DNA of 56,002 nucleotides from Geminicoccaceae bacterium (GCA_028279345.1 JANQNY010000081.1:1-56002); one strand, 5' to 3'. Positions 26,799-36,279 are shown, counted from the first letter of the stretch. Program-made: numbers and translations. The notes: generated from the sequence alone by a model not told the origin.

Positions 26799-29627
26799 AT
26801 GGCTCGTTTCGTTGACCGTCATATCGCCTTGGACCACGCCGAGATCGAGCGAATGCTGCGCACGGTCGGCGCGTCGAGCCTGGATGCCCTGATCGACGAG
26901 GCGGTCCCCGCCGCAATCCGCCAGCCGGAGCCCTTGGCGCTGCCGCCGACGCTGACCGAGGCGGAGGCCCTGGCCCGGCTCGGCGAGCTCGCGGACAACA
27001 ATCGCCGTCTCAAGTCCTTTATCGGCATGGGCTATTACGACACGCACACGCCCAGCGTGCTGTTGCGCAACGTCTTCGAGAATCCTGGCTGGTACACGGC
27101 TTACACGCCCTACCAGGCGGAGATCAGTCAAGGGCGCCTCGAGGTCCTCCTCGCCTTCCAGCAGATGGTGATCGATCTCACCGGGCTGGACATCGCCAAT
27201 GCCTCGCTGCTCGACGAGGCGACGGCCGCCGCAGAGGCCATGGCGATGTCCAAGCGCGTGACGAAGAGCAAGGCTGCAAGCTTCTTCGTCGACAAGGACA
27301 CGCACCCGCAGACCAAGGCCGTGGTCCGTACGCGGGCGGTTGGGCTCGGTATCCCCGTTGTCGAGGGTGATCCGGCGCTCGATCTGGAGCCGGCAAGCGT
27401 CTTCGCCGCGCTCTTGAGCTATCCGGGCTCGAGCGGCGAAGTGCGCGACCATCGGGCGGTGATCCGCGCATTGCACAACAACCAGGCGCTCGCCATCGTC
27501 GCGACCGACCTTCTGGCGCTGACCGTGCTCGAGGCGCCGGGTGTGCTCGGTGCCGACGTCGCGGTCGGCTCGGCGCAGCGCTTCGGCGTCCCGATGGGGT
27601 ATGGCGGCCCGCACGCAGCGTTCTTTGCCACCCGCGACGCCTACAAACGAACGCTGCCTGGACGGTTGATCGGTGTCTCGGTCGACCGCCACGGCAAGCC
27701 GGCCCTCAGGATGGCGCTCCAGACGCGCGAGCAGCACATTCGCCGCGACAAGGCGACCAGCAACATCTGCACGGCGCAGGTCCTGCTCGCCATCATGGCG
27801 GCGCTCTTTGCTTGCTGGCACGGGCCGCTCGGCCTGGAGGCGATCGCCCGGCGTGTCCACGAACGGACGGGGCGGCTTGCGGCGGGTTTGCGCGCGGCCG
27901 GTGTCGACGTGGCGACCGAGCGCTGGTTCGACACGCTCACGGTGCGCGTACCGGGACGGGCGAGCGCGATCATGGCGGGTGCTGTTGAGGCCGGCATGAA
28001 CCTGCGTGGCGTCGATGCGGACACGGTGGGCATTGCCCTCGACGAGACCACCCTCGAGGACGACGTGGCAGCGCTCGCGCGCCTCTTCGGAGCCGAGCCT
28101 GGGGCGGCAGCGCCGACGGTTGTCGGCGCCCTCGCGCGACAGACGCCCTACCTGCAGCATCCGACCTTCCATCGCTCTCACGGCGAGACCGAGATGATGC
28201 GGTGGTTGCGGTCGCTGCAGGACAAGGACATCACGCTCGATCGCGCGATGATCCCGCTCGGTTCGTGCACCATGAAGCTCAATGCAGCGACCGAGATGCG
28301 GCCCGTCAGCATGCCGGGCTTCGCGGGGCTGCACCCTTTCGTCCCGCTGGATCAAGCTGCCGGCTATGCGCAGCTGCTCGCCGATCTGGAACAGTGGCTC
28401 GCCGAGATCACGGGCTTCGATGCGATTTCGATGCAGCCCAATGCCGGGAGTCAGGGCGAGTATGCGGGGCTGCTGGTCATCCATGCCTATCACGCGGCGC
28501 GTGGTGAGGCCGAGCGCGATGTCTGCCTGATTCCGTCCTCCGCGCACGGCACCAATCCGGCGAGCGCGATCATGGCCGGCTTCCGCGTCGTGGTCGTCAA
28601 TTGCGACGAGCAGGGCAATGTCGATGTCGGCGACCTCGACCTGAAGCTCGCGCAGCATGGCGAGCGCGTCGGTGCGCTGATGGTGACCTATCCCTCGACC
28701 CACGGTGTGTTCGAGGCGGCAATCGAAGAGATCGCCGCCAAGGTACATGCCGCTGGCGGTCAGGTTTACATGGACGGCGCCAACCTGAACGCGCTGGTGG
28801 GGCTCGCGCGGCCTGCAGAAATCGGCGCCGACGTCTGCCACATGAACCTACACAAGACCTTCTGCATCCCGCATGGCGGTGGTGGCCCGGGCATGGGGCC
28901 GATCGGCGTCAAGGCGCACCTGGCGCCGTACCTGCCGGACCACCCGGTGGTCGACGGCGTCGGAGGGGACGCGAGCATTGGCGCTGTATCGGCAGCGCCC
29001 TGGGGGTCACCTTCGATCCTCCCCATCTCCTGGGCGTACATCGCGATGATGGGGGCGGAGGGTCTGACGCGGGCGACGAAGGTCGCAATCCTCGCCGCGA
29101 ACTACGTCGCCAAGCGCCTCGAGGGTCAGTTCGACGTCGTCTACCGGGGCCAGAGCGGGCGCGTGGCCCATGAGTGCATTCTCGACGTTCGCGGGATCCG
29201 GCAGGCGTGCGGTGTGGGCGGTGAGGACATCGCCAAGCGGTTGGTCGACTACGGCTTTCACGCACCGACGATGTCGTGGCCGGTGCCCGAGACCTTGATG
29301 GTCGAACCGACCGAGAGCGAGCCCTTGGCCGAACTCGACCGGTTCTGCGACGCGATGATCAAGATCCGCGAGGAGATCCGCCGCGTCGAGGACGGCACTT
29401 GGTCGGTCGAGGCGAGCCCACTCCGGAACGCCCCGCACACGCTGGACGATCTCGTGGCTGCCGAATGGCCCTTCGACTACGACCGTGCGACCGCGGTGCT
29501 GCCCGCGGGTTCGCCGGAGCATGGCAAATACTGGCCGCCGGTGGCGCGTGTGGACAACGTCTATGGCGACCGTCACGTCGTCTGCACCTGCCCGCCACTC
29601 GACGCCTACCGTGACGAGGCTGCCTGA
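26799..29627 (+). CDS. gcvP: Glycine dehydrogenase (decarboxylating), P protein
   Basis: A 942-aa single-chain P protein, i.e. both halves fused rather than split gcvPA/gcvPB. The start at 26799 has GAGGA at proper spacing and begins [20 protein letters not shown]; a longer frame upstream overlaps gcvH and is not used. The PLP lysine is in [19 protein letters not shown] in the C-terminal half. It decarboxylates glycine and loads the aminomethyl group on GcvH. The L protein is not in the window and must be shared with another complex. Confidence 0.97.
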   Translation: MARFVDRHIALDHAEIERMLRTVGASSLDALIDEAVPAAIRQPEPLALPPTLTEAEALARLGELADNNRRLKSFIGMGYYDTHTPSVLLRNVFENPGWYTAYTPYQAEISQGRLEVLLAFQQMVIDLTGLDIANASLLDEATAAAEAMAMSKRVTKSKAASFFVDKDTHPQTKAVVRTRAVGLGIPVVEGDPALDLEPASVFAALLSYPGSSGEVRDHRAVIRALHNNQALAIVATDLLALTVLEAPGVLGADVAVGSAQRFGVPMGYGGPHAAFFATRDAYKRTLPGRLIGVSVDRHGKPALRMALQTREQHIRRDKATSNICTAQVLLAIMAALFACWHGPLGLEAIARRVHERTGRLAAGLRAAGVDVATERWFDTLTVRVPGRASAIMAGAVEAGMNLRGVDADTVGIALDETTLEDDVAALARLFGAEPGAAAPTVVGALARQTPYLQHPTFHRSHGETEMMRWLRSLQDKDITLDRAMIPLGSCTMKLNAATEMRPVSMPGFAGLHPFVPLDQAAGYAQLLADLEQWLAEITGFDAISMQPNAGSQGEYAGLLVIHAYHAARGEAERDVCLIPSSAHGTNPASAIMAGFRVVVVNCDEQGNVDVGDLDLKLAQHGERVGALMVTYPSTHGVFEAAIEEIAAKVHAAGGQVYMDGANLNALVGLARPAEIGADVCHMNLHKTFCIPHGGGGPGMGPIGVKAHLAPYLPDHPVVDGVGGDASIGAVSAAPWGSPSILPISWAYIAMMGAEGLTRATKVAILAANYVAKRLEGQFDVVYRGQSGRVAHECILDVRGIRQACGVGGEDIAKRLVDYGFHAPTMSWPVPETLMVEPTESEPLAELDRFCDAMIKIREEIRRVEDGTWSVEASPLRNAPHTLDDLVAAEWPFDYDRATAVLPAGSPEHGKYWPPVARVDNVYGDRHVVCTCPPLDAYRDEAA

Positions 29628-29656
29628 GGCTGCGGGTGATCGCGGAGCAGGCGTCG

Positions 29657-29690
29657 CATAAAAGAGGGCGACGGCCGGAACCGTCGCCCT
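29657..29690 (-). terminator. Intrinsic terminator of small RNA copy 1
   Basis: Stem 29666-29674 with 29681-29689, extendable by one A-T pair, around a 6-base loop; on the minus strand it is followed by TCTTTTATG. On the plus strand the following sequence is TGAGCTTTA, so it could only poorly end gcvP transcripts. Confidence 0.6.
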
Positions 29691-29728
29691 GAGCTTTACT
29701 GGGAGGACACACTCTACTTGTAGTAGAA
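29657..29728 (-). ncRNA. Candidate anti-Shine-Dalgarno small RNA, copy 1
   Basis: On the minus strand the unit runs from a small hairpin-capable segment (CTACTACAAGTAG, 29714-29726) through a conserved TGTGTCCTCCCAGT (29698-29711) into a 9- to 10-bp GC-rich stem (29681-29689 with 29666-29674) and TCTTTT. The unpaired CCUCCC is complementary to ribosome binding sites, the pattern of the cuckoo/CcsR-type small RNAs of alphaproteobacteria. It is repeated at 29933-30003 with a different stem sequence but the same layout, so structure and motif are conserved. No -35 element was clear. Confidence 0.4.
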
Positions 29729-29932
29729 TTTTATGCCGAACGCTATGACATTTATGGCTAAAAAACCGTAATCAAGTTATTTGCACGAATATCACTAAAA
29801 TGCTGTGTGTCGATGTGTGCCTGTGATGGAAGCAAACAATCCGAATTTGCAGTGAAACGGCCTGGCCGCCCTCATTTACTGATCAACCGAGTGGCAAAGA
29901 GGGCAGCTTAATGCAGGAAATGTGCTTCCGAC

Positions 29933-29961
29933 AAAAAAATGCGGCGACTTGAGGTCGCCGC
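29933..29961 (-). terminator. Intrinsic terminator, minus strand
   Basis: Perfect 8-bp stem GCGGCGAC/GTCGCCGC (29941-29948, 29954-29961), 5-base loop, followed on the minus strand by A and seven T (29933-29939). It ends the small RNA candidate and/or the leftward glycosyltransferase operon. Confidence 0.85.
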
Positions 29962-30003
29962 GTGGAAGCTCACTGGGAGGACACAATCTCCTTATAGTAG
30001 AAA
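29933..30003 (-). ncRNA. Candidate anti-Shine-Dalgarno small RNA, copy 2
   Basis: Same plan as the unit at 29657-29728: minus-strand TTGTGTCCTCCCAGT (conserved core 29972-29985), then GAGCTTCC, then a perfect 8-bp stem (29954-29961 with 29941-29948) with loop CTCAA and a T7 tail. Upstream on the minus strand is a plausible promoter, -35 TTGCAT (30014-30019) and -10 CTATAA (29992-29997) with a 16-base spacer; a start about 7 bases later would give an RNA of roughly 50 nt beginning at the CCUCCC motif. It could alternatively be processed from the 3' end of the UPF0104 message, whose stop is 86 bases upstream. Confidence 0.45.
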
Positions 30004-30019
30004 CCCTCATAAAATGCAA
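29992..30019 (-). promoter_or_regulatory. Candidate promoter of small RNA copy 2
   Basis: Minus-strand TTGCAT (30014-30019) and CTATAA (29992-29997), 16 bases apart. The match to a sigma-70 promoter is fair. Copy 1 has a similar -10-like CTACAA but no matching -35. Confidence 0.35.
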
Positions 30020-30088
30020 GACCTATCCATCGTAACTATCTGGCAGAGCTGCAAAATACCGTGTCTGCGTAAAATTCGTCTCAACTGC

Positions 30089-31042
30089 TCAGGAGCGCCG
30101 GTTTCCGCCAAAAATGCGTGTTCGGAGCGGTGCCGGCGCGGTGCTGCCACCCCAACGCGCAACCGCACCACACAGCAAGGCGGCGCCGACGACTAAGACA
30201 TAGGTCGCAATAGCGGCGCCCACGGCGGCTTCACGCAGCACGCCTGCGTGCTCCAGCACGGTCGCCATGGCCACCTGCTGCGGCCCCAGGCCCAGCACGT
30301 TGGGCACAGGCAAGGCGAAGCCGAGATTGCCAGCGGACGACGCGAGAAGCGCCAGGGGCGCGTCGGCACGCAGCCCGCTGGCCTGGAGGACCAGCCAGAC
30401 GATCGTGGCATGCGTTGCCCAGATCCCCAGCGTGGTGCCGATGAACGCGGCGCGCGAGGGTCCGGACTGCGCCCGCGCCGCACCGTCGATGAGGCCGCCG
30501 ATCAGCCCGGACCGCGGCTGCAAGCCGCCGGCGACGATGACCAGTGCCAGGGGGCTGAGGATTGCCGCGATGCCGCCCGCGAGCGCGACGCCGCGCGCAC
30601 CCGCCAGGAGCGTCGGCTCCACGAGCGCGAGGGCGATCGCGCCGAGCCCCACGATGGCTGCGAGATCAGCGAAGCGGACCAGCACGAACGCGGCGAGCGC
30701 CTGGCCCGACGGCACGCCCAGACGGCGATGCAGGAACCAGAGGAAGCTCAGCTCGCCGAGCTTGAAGGGCAACAGGAAGCTCCAGAACAGCACTTCTGCC
30801 GCAATGCGTGTGAGAGCGCCTGACGGGTGCTCCGACGTCGCCGGGATCAGCTGTGCGAGCCGCGCGCCGCGCCAGAAGGGCAGGGTGAGAGCGAGAGCCA
30901 GAGCCAGGACCAGCGGTAGCGGTGCGAGGCCGGCGATCGCTGCGGCAAGTAGTTCGCGATCGATGCCGCGTAGCAGCCACGCCAGGCAGCCCGCCGACAC
31001 GAGCAGGGCCGCCAGCAGCTTGAGCGCGGCACGCCATCGCAT
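30089..31042 (-). CDS. UPF0104 / lysylphosphatidylglycerol synthase-type membrane protein
   Basis: A 317-aa protein with about eight hydrophobic helices, starting MRWRAALKLLAALLVSAG. The stretch FWSFLLPFKLGELSFLWFLHR with RLGVPSGQALAAFVLVRFAD and the later NLGFALPVPNVLGLGPQQVAMA pattern are typical of the flippase-like domain shared with MprF. It lacks the lysyl-transferase half. In an operon with GT39 and GT2 transferases it probably moves a polyprenyl- or hopanoid-linked glycolipid across the inner membrane. It starts 5 bases after the GT2 stop. Confidence 0.85.
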   Translation of the reverse strand: MRWRAALKLLAALLVSAGCLAWLLRGIDRELLAAAIAGLAPLPLVLALALALTLPFWRGARLAQLIPATSEHPSGALTRIAAEVLFWSFLLPFKLGELSFLWFLHRRLGVPSGQALAAFVLVRFADLAAIVGLGAIALALVEPTLLAGARGVALAGGIAAILSPLALVIVAGGLQPRSGLIGGLIDGAARAQSGPSRAAFIGTTLGIWATHATIVWLVLQASGLRADAPLALLASSAGNLGFALPVPNVLGLGPQQVAMATVLEHAGVLREAAVGAAIATYVLVVGAALLCGAVARWGGSTAPAPLRTRIFGGNRRS

Positions 31043-31047
31043 GGTGG

Positions 31048-31992
31048 TCAGCCGCGCCGCTCGCGGACGAGCGCTTCCATCGGCTGTGGCGTGCTGCGGC
31101 TCAGCAGCAGTTCGGCGAGGACGCCGAACAGGACCACCTGGACAGAGATGATCGTCAGCATGACGCCTAAGAGCAGAAGCGGGCGGTCGCCGATCTCGGC
31201 GCCGGTGAACAGCTTGAGGCCGGTGAGATAGGTCAGGATGGCAAGGCCGAGCGCGCCCAGCCCGAGGCCGAAGCCGCCGAACAGATGGGCCGGTCGCTGG
31301 GCAAACCGGGTGAGGGTCAGCACGGTCAGGAGGTCGATGAACCCCTTGGCCATGCGCGAGAGGCCGTATTTGGAGCGGCCGTAGGTCCGCGGGTGGTGGC
31401 GGACCGGTATCTCGGAGACGGCAAAGCCTGCGGCATGCGCGAGCACCGGCACATAGCGATGTAATTCGCCATAGAGCTTCACCGTGTCGAAGACCTCGCG
31501 ACGATACGCTTTGTAGCCGCAGTTGAAGTCATGGAGCGGCAGGCCCGACAGCAGTGCCGTCACCCGGTTGAACAGCCGCGACGGGAGCGTCTTGCCCAGC
31601 GGATCCTGCCGATCCTGCTTCCAGCCGGAAACGAGGTCGACATCGTCGCCGAGCGCTTCGAGAAACCGCGGCAGCTCGTCCGGGTCGTCCTGCAGGTCGG
31701 CATCCATCGTCACGATCACCGCCCCGGACGCCTCCCGAATGCCGAGATCGAGCGCCGTCGCCTTGCCGAAGTTGCGCCGCAGGCGGACCGCCTTGACGGC
31801 GGGCTCGGCCGAAGCGAGGTCCGCGATCGTCGCCCACGAACCGTCGCTGCTGCCGTCATCAACGAAGATGATCTCGAACGTGTCTAGAGCCTGCGTCCGG
31901 GCTATGGCGAGCAGCCGTTGCGTCAGCTCGGCGAGCGTGCCCTGCTCGTCCTTTACCGGCACGACGACGCTGACGCCGGCAGCACCGCTCAC
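31048..31992 (-). CDS. Family 2 glycosyltransferase with C-terminal membrane helices
   Basis: A 314-aa enzyme of the DPM1/GtrB/ArnC type. VSVVVPVKDEQGTLAELTQ opens the GT-A fold, the DxD-like motif is MDADLQDDPDE, then FNCGYKAYRREVF and HHPRTYGRSKYG. Two C-terminal membrane helices follow (GGFGLGLGALGLAILTYL, LLLLGVMLTIISVQVVLFGV). It likely loads a sugar on undecaprenyl phosphate. The GTG start at 31992 overlaps the GT39 stop by 4 bases (GTGA), which decides between it and the longer upstream frame. Confidence 0.93.
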   Translation of the reverse strand: MSGAAGVSVVVPVKDEQGTLAELTQRLLAIARTQALDTFEIIFVDDGSSDGSWATIADLASAEPAVKAVRLRRNFGKATALDLGIREASGAVIVTMDADLQDDPDELPRFLEALGDDVDLVSGWKQDRQDPLGKTLPSRLFNRVTALLSGLPLHDFNCGYKAYRREVFDTVKLYGELHRYVPVLAHAAGFAVSEIPVRHHPRTYGRSKYGLSRMAKGFIDLLTVLTLTRFAQRPAHLFGGFGLGLGALGLAILTYLTGLKLFTGAEIGDRPLLLLGVMLTIISVQVVLFGVLAELLLSRSTPQPMEALVRERRG

Positions 31993-33464
31993 CGGCAGTC
32001 TCCCCGTCCCGGTGCCAAGACGAACGTCATGGCTTGTCTGCGCTCCACATTGCCGAGCAGCGGCGCGGAGACCGTCGTGGGTTGCATATCCTGGACCTTG
32101 GCCCCCAGCAGTTGCTCGGTCATGCGCAGGAGCCGCCCGCTCCGCGCCTCGGCCGGCCAGGCGACGACGCATTGCCCCGCACGGGGCGGTGGCCACGCGC
32201 CTGGCGGGAAGCCGAGCGCTACCACGCGCGCCTCTGGGAGCTGGCGCCTCAGGTTGCCCCCCAAATGCATGTCGTTCACCACGATCGTTCCACCCTCGAA
32301 GCCCGCATCGCGGAGTGCCGACGCGAAGGCGGCGGCGGGGATGCGGGTGCGACACTTGCCGCAATAGTGGCTGTCCGTCAGCCCGACACCCATCCGTAGT
32401 ATCAGGGTCGCGGCTGCGAGCATCACGAGGACGCCACCCAAAGCGGCGACCCGCGGACTGAGCGGCTGTACCGATGCCAGCATGAAAATCGGCAGCGGTA
32501 GGAGCGGCACGATCATCCAGCGCTCGGGGAACGTGTTCGCACCGGCGAGCGGGATGAGGGCTGCATGCAGCGCCAAGACGATCGCGATCAATGCCAAAAG
32601 GCGACCGCTGCCGCGCCGCGGCCGCTGCAGCGCGGGCCATAGTACGATGAGGGCGAGCGCGAGCCAGGGCTGGGGAAAGGCGAGCGCCGCCTCCAGCAGC
32701 GCCAGAAGCTGCCATCCGGCCGCTGTGGGCTCTGCCAGCACACCCGTTGCCAAGCCCATGGGCGAGCCGTGCTGCAGGACGACCGCGAGCGCGGAGGGCA
32801 GTGCGATCAGGCCGGCGACGAGCGCGATCAGCGGTGACCGCCAGGATAGAACCAGCGGTCTCAGCCGCGGATCGAGCACGCCCACCAGGGCGAAGCCAGC
32901 GGCCAAGACGACGAAGTTCCACTTGGCGAGCAGGCCCAGACCGCAGACGACGGCGAAGGAGAGCGTGCGCGCGAGATCCGGTCGCTCGATCAGGCGCCCC
33001 CAGCACCAGAGCGCTGCGGCAACCATGACCGCAAGCAGCGTCGAGTGCGGCAGGTCACCGAACGCTAGCCAACCAAGCGTGTAGGTGCCCGAAAGCGACG
33101 CAGCCGCGACGGCACTCGTCAGATGATCGTCCAGCCATTGCCGGGCGGCGAGGTAGGTTGCCAGATAGAGCGCTGCGAGCGTGAGCGCGCGCAAGAGCGT
33201 CAGCGTTAGCAGGTCCGGCTCTTCGCCGAGGGTGCCGGCCAGTAGCTTGAGCAGCCACGTCCACAAGGGCGGTTGCTCGAAGCGGTAGACGAGCGCCCAG
33301 CTCTGTGCCGACAGCACCTGCTCTGCGTCGTCGTAGCCGAGGCCGCCTGGGAGAAGCCAGAGCCGCGCAGCGGCGTGCAGCGCCAGGTAGAGCGTGAGCG
33401 TGGTGACGGCCCGCGCCGGCGTGCCGAAGGCGAACCAGCCCAGCCTGTGTAAGCGATGGATCAC
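31989..33464 (-). CDS. Family 39 glycosyltransferase (ArnT/PMT-like)
   Basis: A multi-helix enzyme, about 491 aa from GTG at 33464. The first periplasmic loop has GYDDAEQVLSAQSWALVYRF, with the paired acidic residues of the GT39 family, and EQPPLWTWLLKLLAG. About ten hydrophobic helices follow, then a soluble periplasmic C-terminal domain with DSHYCGKCRTR, a CxxC pair. It uses a polyprenyl-phosphate sugar donor, probably made by the GT2 enzyme, to glycosylate a lipid or protein outside the membrane. The frame is open to 33560 but adds nothing recognisable and no start has a good ribosome site, so the start is uncertain. Confidence 0.88.
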   Translation of the reverse strand: MIHRLHRLGWFAFGTPARAVTTLTLYLALHAAARLWLLPGGLGYDDAEQVLSAQSWALVYRFEQPPLWTWLLKLLAGTLGEEPDLLTLTLLRALTLAALYLATYLAARQWLDDHLTSAVAAASLSGTYTLGWLAFGDLPHSTLLAVMVAAALWCWGRLIERPDLARTLSFAVVCGLGLLAKWNFVVLAAGFALVGVLDPRLRPLVLSWRSPLIALVAGLIALPSALAVVLQHGSPMGLATGVLAEPTAAGWQLLALLEAALAFPQPWLALALIVLWPALQRPRRGSGRLLALIAIVLALHAALIPLAGANTFPERWMIVPLLPLPIFMLASVQPLSPRVAALGGVLVMLAAATLILRMGVGLTDSHYCGKCRTRIPAAAFASALRDAGFEGGTIVVNDMHLGGNLRRQLPEARVVALGFPPGAWPPPRAGQCVVAWPAEARSGRLLRMTEQLLGAKVQDMQPTTVSAPLLGNVERRQAMTFVLAPGRGDCR

Positions 33465-33595
33465 AAGGGGGGACTTAGCGGTCGAGCATGGCGGTTGCCA
33501 AGCGCGGTGCAGATAGGCAATCGATCCTGGCGGGCGTATCGTTCGACGCCCTAGGCGCATCAGATCGATGACGTCGAGGATATAGCGAGGTGACG

Positions 33596-34285
33596 ATGAG
33601 CACCGCCAAGAGCGTCTTGATCATTGATGACGACGACGCGCTCCGAGGTGAGCTTTGCGAGCTTTTGCATTTGCACGAGCAGTTCGACGTGCGCGAGGCC
33701 GCGAACACGCGCAGTGGGCTGGAGAAGGCGCAGGAGGGTCATGTCGACCTGATCCTCCTGGATGTCGGCCTTCCCGACGGCGACGGCCGCGACCTCTGCC
33801 GGTTGATGCGGAAGAAGGGCGTCAAGGCACCGATCATTATGCTCACTGCGCACGACAGCGATGCCGACGCGGTGCTGGGGCTCGACAGCGGCGCCAACGA
33901 CTACGTCGCCAAACCCTTCCGCCTGCCGGTGCTGCTCGCCCGGATCCGTGCACAGCTCCGGCAGTTCGAGCTTTCGGATGACGCCAGCTTCCCGATCGGG
34001 CCCTACAGCTTCCGGCCCGCGGCCAAGATGCTCGTCGACGAGGCCAAGAACCGGAAGGTGCACCTCACAGAGAAGGAAACGGCAATCGTCAAGTTCCTCT
34101 ACCGGGTGGGCGACCGCCCGGTGCCGCGCGAGACGCTCCTGGACGAGGTCTGGGGCTACAACGCGGGGGTGACGACGCACACGCTCGAGACCCACATCTA
34201 TCGTCTGCGCCAGAAGATCGAGCCGAGCCCGCAGACGCCGAGCCTGCTGGTGACCGAACCGGGCGGATATCGGCTGATTCGCTGA
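33596..34285 (+). CDS. OmpR/PhoB-family response regulator
   Basis: A 229-aa regulator. The receiver has the acidic pocket DDDD at residues 11-14, phosphoacceptor D56 in LILLDVGLPDGDG, conserved T in LTAHDS and K in VAKPF. The C-terminal winged helix ends HTLETHIYRLRQKIE and GGYRLIR. No kinase gene is adjacent: the next genes are a hydrolase and a VOC protein, so it is an orphan regulator. The ATG at 33596 and a GTG two codons earlier share the same ribosome site AGGTGA; the ATG is used. Confidence 0.93.
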   Translation: MSTAKSVLIIDDDDALRGELCELLHLHEQFDVREAANTRSGLEKAQEGHVDLILLDVGLPDGDGRDLCRLMRKKGVKAPIIMLTAHDSDADAVLGLDSGANDYVAKPFRLPVLLARIRAQLRQFELSDDASFPIGPYSFRPAAKMLVDEAKNRKVHLTEKETAIVKFLYRVGDRPVPRETLLDEVWGYNAGVTTHTLETHIYRLRQKIEPSPQTPSLLVTEPGGYRLIR

Positions 34286-34291
34286 TCGGGC

Positions 34292-35278
34292 ATGACCGCG
34301 GCGATGCCACTGGCGTCGGGATGGTTGGACGTCGGCGATGGGCATCGCATCTATTGGGAAACCCATGGCAGTCCTGCCGGTCAGCCTGCGGTCGTCTTGC
34401 ACGGCGGCCCCGGCTCGGGCGCATCCGCCAGCCAGACCGGCCTCTTCCCGTCGGATGCGTTTCACGTCGTTCTGTTCGACCAACGCGGCTGCGGGCGGAG
34501 CACGCCCCATGCGGCTGCGGACGATATCGACCTCTCGACGAACACCACAGCGTGTCTGGTGGCCGACATCGAACGGCTGCGCGTGCACTTCGCCATCGAG
34601 GATTGGTTGGTCGTCGCCAACTCATGGGGAACGACGCTGGGCCTGGCCTACGCGGCGGCCCATCCGGGCCAGGTCCGTGCGATGGTGTTGGCAGGCGTGA
34701 CGACGACATCGGCGGAGGAGGTCGCGTGGATCACCCGTGGTGTTGCGAGGTTCTTTCCTGAAGCATGGGAACGGTTCGCCGGGCATGTGCCGGAGGCGGG
34801 TGCCGACGGCCGCCTCGTTGACGCCTATCACCGTCGCCTCATGCACCCGGATCCGGCCGTGCACCATGCAGCGGCCGCCGCCTGGGCGGCATGGGAGGTC
34901 GCACTGGCCGGTGGCGACCCGCGGTCGCGTTGGGACGACGCGGCGTTCCGCCTCGCCTTTGCACGGCTGGTCACCCACTACTGGCGGCACCAAGCGTGGC
35001 TGGGACCGGACCTGGTGCGCAGGGTGGCCGAGCGAGCCTCGTTCCCAGCCATTCTGGTCAATGGCCGGCTTGATCTTGCCGCACCGCTCGAAACGGCGTG
35101 GCGCCTGCACCGCGCCTGGCCTGGCAGCGAGCTGGTGGTTGTCGAGGCGGCGGGCCACGACCTTAGGGCGCCATCGCTGCGCGAAGCGGTGGTGGCCGCC
35201 ATCGCCCGCATCTGCGAGACACCTACCAAGAGCACCAGCCCCAATGGCGACGGGATCGGCCAGCATCCTAGACGGTAG
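34292..35278 (+). CDS. Proline iminopeptidase-like alpha/beta hydrolase
   Basis: A 328-aa hydrolase of the S33 family. The oxyanion segment HGGPGSGA, FDQRGCGRSTPHA and the nucleophile elbow are in order. The elbow reads ANSWGTT, so the first glycine of the usual GxSxG is alanine. The acid is in NGRLDLAAP and the histidine in AAGHD. Proline iminopeptidases release N-terminal proline from peptides; the changed elbow leaves the substrate open. It starts 6 bases after the regulator gene. Confidence 0.88.
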   Translation: MTAAMPLASGWLDVGDGHRIYWETHGSPAGQPAVVLHGGPGSGASASQTGLFPSDAFHVVLFDQRGCGRSTPHAAADDIDLSTNTTACLVADIERLRVHFAIEDWLVVANSWGTTLGLAYAAAHPGQVRAMVLAGVTTTSAEEVAWITRGVARFFPEAWERFAGHVPEAGADGRLVDAYHRRLMHPDPAVHHAAAAAWAAWEVALAGGDPRSRWDDAAFRLAFARLVTHYWRHQAWLGPDLVRRVAERASFPAILVNGRLDLAAPLETAWRLHRAWPGSELVVVEAAGHDLRAPSLREAVVAAIARICETPTKSTSPNGDGIGQHPRR

Positions 35279-35319
35279 CGCTCGCCGATCGGCGGTTCGC
35301 CTGCTTGCGGAGAGGACAG

Positions 35320-35775
35320 ATGTCATCACGAACCGACGCCGACCCCGGCGCACCGAAGGCGCGAATGGTCGGCCTGAACCACGTTGCCTTGGAGGTCGGC
35401 GACATCGATGAAGCGCTCGCGTTCCTTGGGCGCGTTTTCGACATCCGCCTGCGTGGGCGCTCGCCAGGCCACGCGTTCATCGACATGGGCGACCAGTTCC
35501 TGGCGCTCGCAGAGCGCGCACCGACCGATCGCGACGCCGGGCGGCACTTCGGGCTCGTCGTCGACGACCGCGATGCGGTGATGGCCGCGGCAACGGCGCT
35601 AGGTGCTGCGGTTGGCCGCAATCGCTTTCGCGATCCTTGGGGGAATCTCTTCGAGATCGTGCCCTATGCGGACGTACAGTTTTCGAAGACTTCGGCCGTC
35701 CTCAATGGCATGGGCCTGGAACTCGACAAGACTGAAGACGCGCGTCGGCAGCTCAGTGAGAAGGGCCTGCTCTAG
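35320..35775 (+). CDS. VOC (glyoxalase/bleomycin-resistance) family protein
   Basis: A 151-aa single VOC domain. GLNHVALEVGDIDEALAF supplies the first metal-ligand histidine, then FIDMGDQFLALAE, and DPWGNLFEIVPYA the later glutamate. The ATG at 35320 follows GGAGAGGA. The substrate cannot be told. It is convergent with, and overlaps by 4 bases, the YtoQ gene. Confidence 0.9.
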   Translation: MSSRTDADPGAPKARMVGLNHVALEVGDIDEALAFLGRVFDIRLRGRSPGHAFIDMGDQFLALAERAPTDRDAGRHFGLVVDDRDAVMAAATALGAAVGRNRFRDPWGNLFEIVPYADVQFSKTSAVLNGMGLELDKTEDARRQLSEKGLL

Positions 35776-36242
35776 CCGACTGGCAACCTACCCGTCATCG
35801 CGTAGACCAGCGCCGCCGCCACTTGCGCGGGCGTGCGGCAGACGAGGTTGGCGGCCGCGTCGACTTCCTTCAGCGCGTGGTCGTGCTCCTCCGGGTGGAG
35901 CGTGATGATCGGCTTGCCGAGCGCATGCGCGTAGCCCGCGTCAAAGGCCGCGTTCCACTGCTTGTAGCGGTCGCCGAACCGCACCACGACCACGTCCGCC
36001 TGGTGCACGAGGGTCCGCGTGCGCACGGCGTTGAGGGACGCGCCCTTGTGATCGTGCCAGAACTTGGCCGGTTCCGCGCCGGCCACCAACACGCCACAAT
36101 CGTCGCTCGCTGCGTGATCGGTAACGGGTGCGGTGAACCGCACCGCCAGGTCGGCACCGGCGCACGCCTTCGCGATCTCCTCGCGCCAGTCGCTGTGGAT
36201 TTCACCCGCCAGATAGACGGTCCAGAGATCGGTCTTGCTCAT
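35772..36242 (-). CDS. YtoQ-family protein
   Basis: A 156-aa protein matching the YtoQ family: VYLAGEIHSDWREEIAKAC at the start, FTAPVTDHAASDDCG, RFGDRYKQWNAAFDAGYA and PIITLHPEEHDHALKEVD. The fold is related to nucleoside 2-deoxyribosyltransferases, with the D and E in those positions. Enzymatic activity is not established. It sits 37 bases after the kinase gene stop region, same strand. Confidence 0.9.
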   Translation of the reverse strand: MSKTDLWTVYLAGEIHSDWREEIAKACAGADLAVRFTAPVTDHAASDDCGVLVAGAEPAKFWHDHKGASLNAVRTRTLVHQADVVVVRFGDRYKQWNAAFDAGYAHALGKPIITLHPEEHDHALKEVDAAANLVCRTPAQVAAALVYAMTGRLPVG

Positions 36243-36279
36243 CTTCGCTCCTCCCCGGCGGTGGCATGTGCAGCCGCGT

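Noticed and set aside
29735..29775. Twelve-codon peptide after the small RNA repeat on the plus strand
   Set aside because: The GGGAGG is about 25 bases from the ATG and the second copy lacks such an ORF; the minus-strand RNA reading explains the repeat better.
29657..30003. Repeats read as plus-strand ribosome sites or as a mobile-element end
   Set aside because: No gene follows either site, no terminal inverted repeats or target duplication are seen, and the T-tails are on the minus strand.
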